DNA from: Porticoccaceae bacterium
GTDB taxonomy: Bacteria; Pseudomonadota; Gammaproteobacteria; Pseudomonadales; Porticoccaceae
Direction: 5' to 3'
Assembly: GCA_024644595.1 (NCBI GenBank)
Contig: JAHEHL010000010.1
Coordinates: 1 to 64,000 of the forward strand
Length of the DNA stretch: 64,000 bases
The notes under the pieces are model-generated. The model did no database searches, was not told the DNA's origin, and worked only from the letters and a program-made list of their open reading frames with translations. The position numbers and the translations under genes are program-made. How positions within the stretch are numbered: position 1 is the first letter of the stretch; every line of letters begins with the position of its first letter. Positions 63,730 to 64,000 of the stretch are shown piece after piece.

Positions 63730-64000
63730 ATGAGTAGTAATATTGATTTGGTAATCTTTGGCGCCCGTGGGGATCTATCCGAGCGTAAGCTGTTCCCCGC
63801 TCTCTATCAGCTGGATCGAGCTGGGTTGCTGGGGGACAGTGCACGTATCGCCGGTCTGGCGAGGGAAGCTATTTCCGGCGCTGACTTTATTGCAAAAGTG
63901 CAGCAGGGGCTGAAAAAAGTCGTTCCCAGCGCTGACTGGGATGAGGCAGCCTGGAAGAGGTTTAGTCGCCGCCTGAGCTATATCAAAGTCGATTTTTCTC
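63730..64000 (+). CDS. zwf: Glucose-6-phosphate 1-dehydrogenase, N-terminal part (cut by window end)
   Basis: Ninety codons are visible. The NADP-binding motif is LVIFGARGDLSERKLFPALY (GxxGDL at 11-16), followed by YQLDRAGLLGDS and ...RFSRRLSYIKVDFS, which resembles Pseudomonas Zwf. The enzyme oxidises glucose 6-phosphate to 6-phosphogluconolactone and supplies NADPH and the substrate line for edd/eda. TGAGG lies 6 bases before the ATG. The gene runs off the window, so pgl or other genes that may follow cannot be seen. Confidence 0.95.
   Translation, partial: MSSNIDLVIFGARGDLSERKLFPALYQLDRAGLLGDSARIAGLAREAISGADFIAKVQQGLKKVVPSADWDEAAWKRFSRRLSYIKVDFS

Noticed and set aside
1-64000. tRNA, rRNA, prophage, secondary-metabolite cluster or defence island
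   Set aside because: Reading all intergenic gaps and genes showed none; apart from the left edge the window is core genome.

Overview
The window looks like the chromosome of a marine gammaproteobacterium related to the Pseudomonas/Cellvibrio/SAR92 (oligotrophic marine gammaproteobacteria, OMG) side of the class. The reasons are gene orders typical of that side: pepA-holC-(PA3833-like gene)-valS, rpsF-rpsR-(membrane protein)-rplI-dnaB, uvrA divergent from an MFS gene and ssb, ribF-ileS-lspA-fkpB-ispH, fabA-fabB, a three-subunit pnt operon and an edd-glk-eda-zwf Entner-Doudoroff cluster. The proteins also read like this group, for example 940-residue UvrA and Pseudomonas-like Zwf and GbuA. This placement is inference from remembered families; no alignment was run. 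Nearly all of the window is dense core genome. I saw no tRNA, rRNA, CRISPR or prophage. || Layout. 1-501 is the only clearly mobile patch: the end of an IS3-family element and a Phd/YefM antitoxin gene broken by one in-frame stop. 518-7881 (minus) is pepA-holC-unknown-valS-rep. 7974-10159 (plus) is lptF-lptG (LPS export), convergent with glpK. 12305-17533 (plus) holds rlmB, a CDP-alcohol phosphatidyltransferase, the ribosomal cluster rpsF-rpsR-rplI and dnaB, followed by panC-panD. 18868-21093 (minus) holds a lipoprotein amidohydrolase and a DUF4124 protein. 21203-27300 (plus) is branched-chain amino-acid synthesis (ilvI-ilvH, leuA) with a tyrosine phosphatase and pssA in between; both ilvI and leuA have long leaders that look regulatory. 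27307-30426 carries a HolD-like gene, rimI, an NfeD/SPFH pair and a glycine-zipper lipoprotein. || 30467-34356 (minus) is an unusual apparent operon: a TonB-dependent receptor with Met-rich stretches, then RegB and RegA redox two-component genes. A 17-bp perfect palindrome resembling a RegA/RegR box lies upstream. 34583-40710 holds DUF2750 and DUF3581 genes, uvrA, a YajR-like MFS transporter and ssb. 40802-43224 is a peroxiredoxin and fabB/fabA. 43425-47585 is ispB and pntAA-pntAB-pntB. 47795-50017 is a GbuA-like ureohydrolase and an alpha-methylacyl-CoA racemase. 50157-58240 is rpsT, murJ and the ribF-ileS-lspA-fkpB-ispH operon. 58304-64000 is central carbon metabolism: pgi divergent from edd-glk-eda, then zwf cut by the window end, with two HexR-like operators in front of edd. 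|| No spectacular new multi-gene system is evident. The most interesting material is regulatory: a leucine attenuator peptide whose predicted transcript starts at its own AUG, an ilvI leader with competing stems, the RegA-like palindrome before the TonB-regB-regA operon, a structured rpsF leader, and HexR-like sites.
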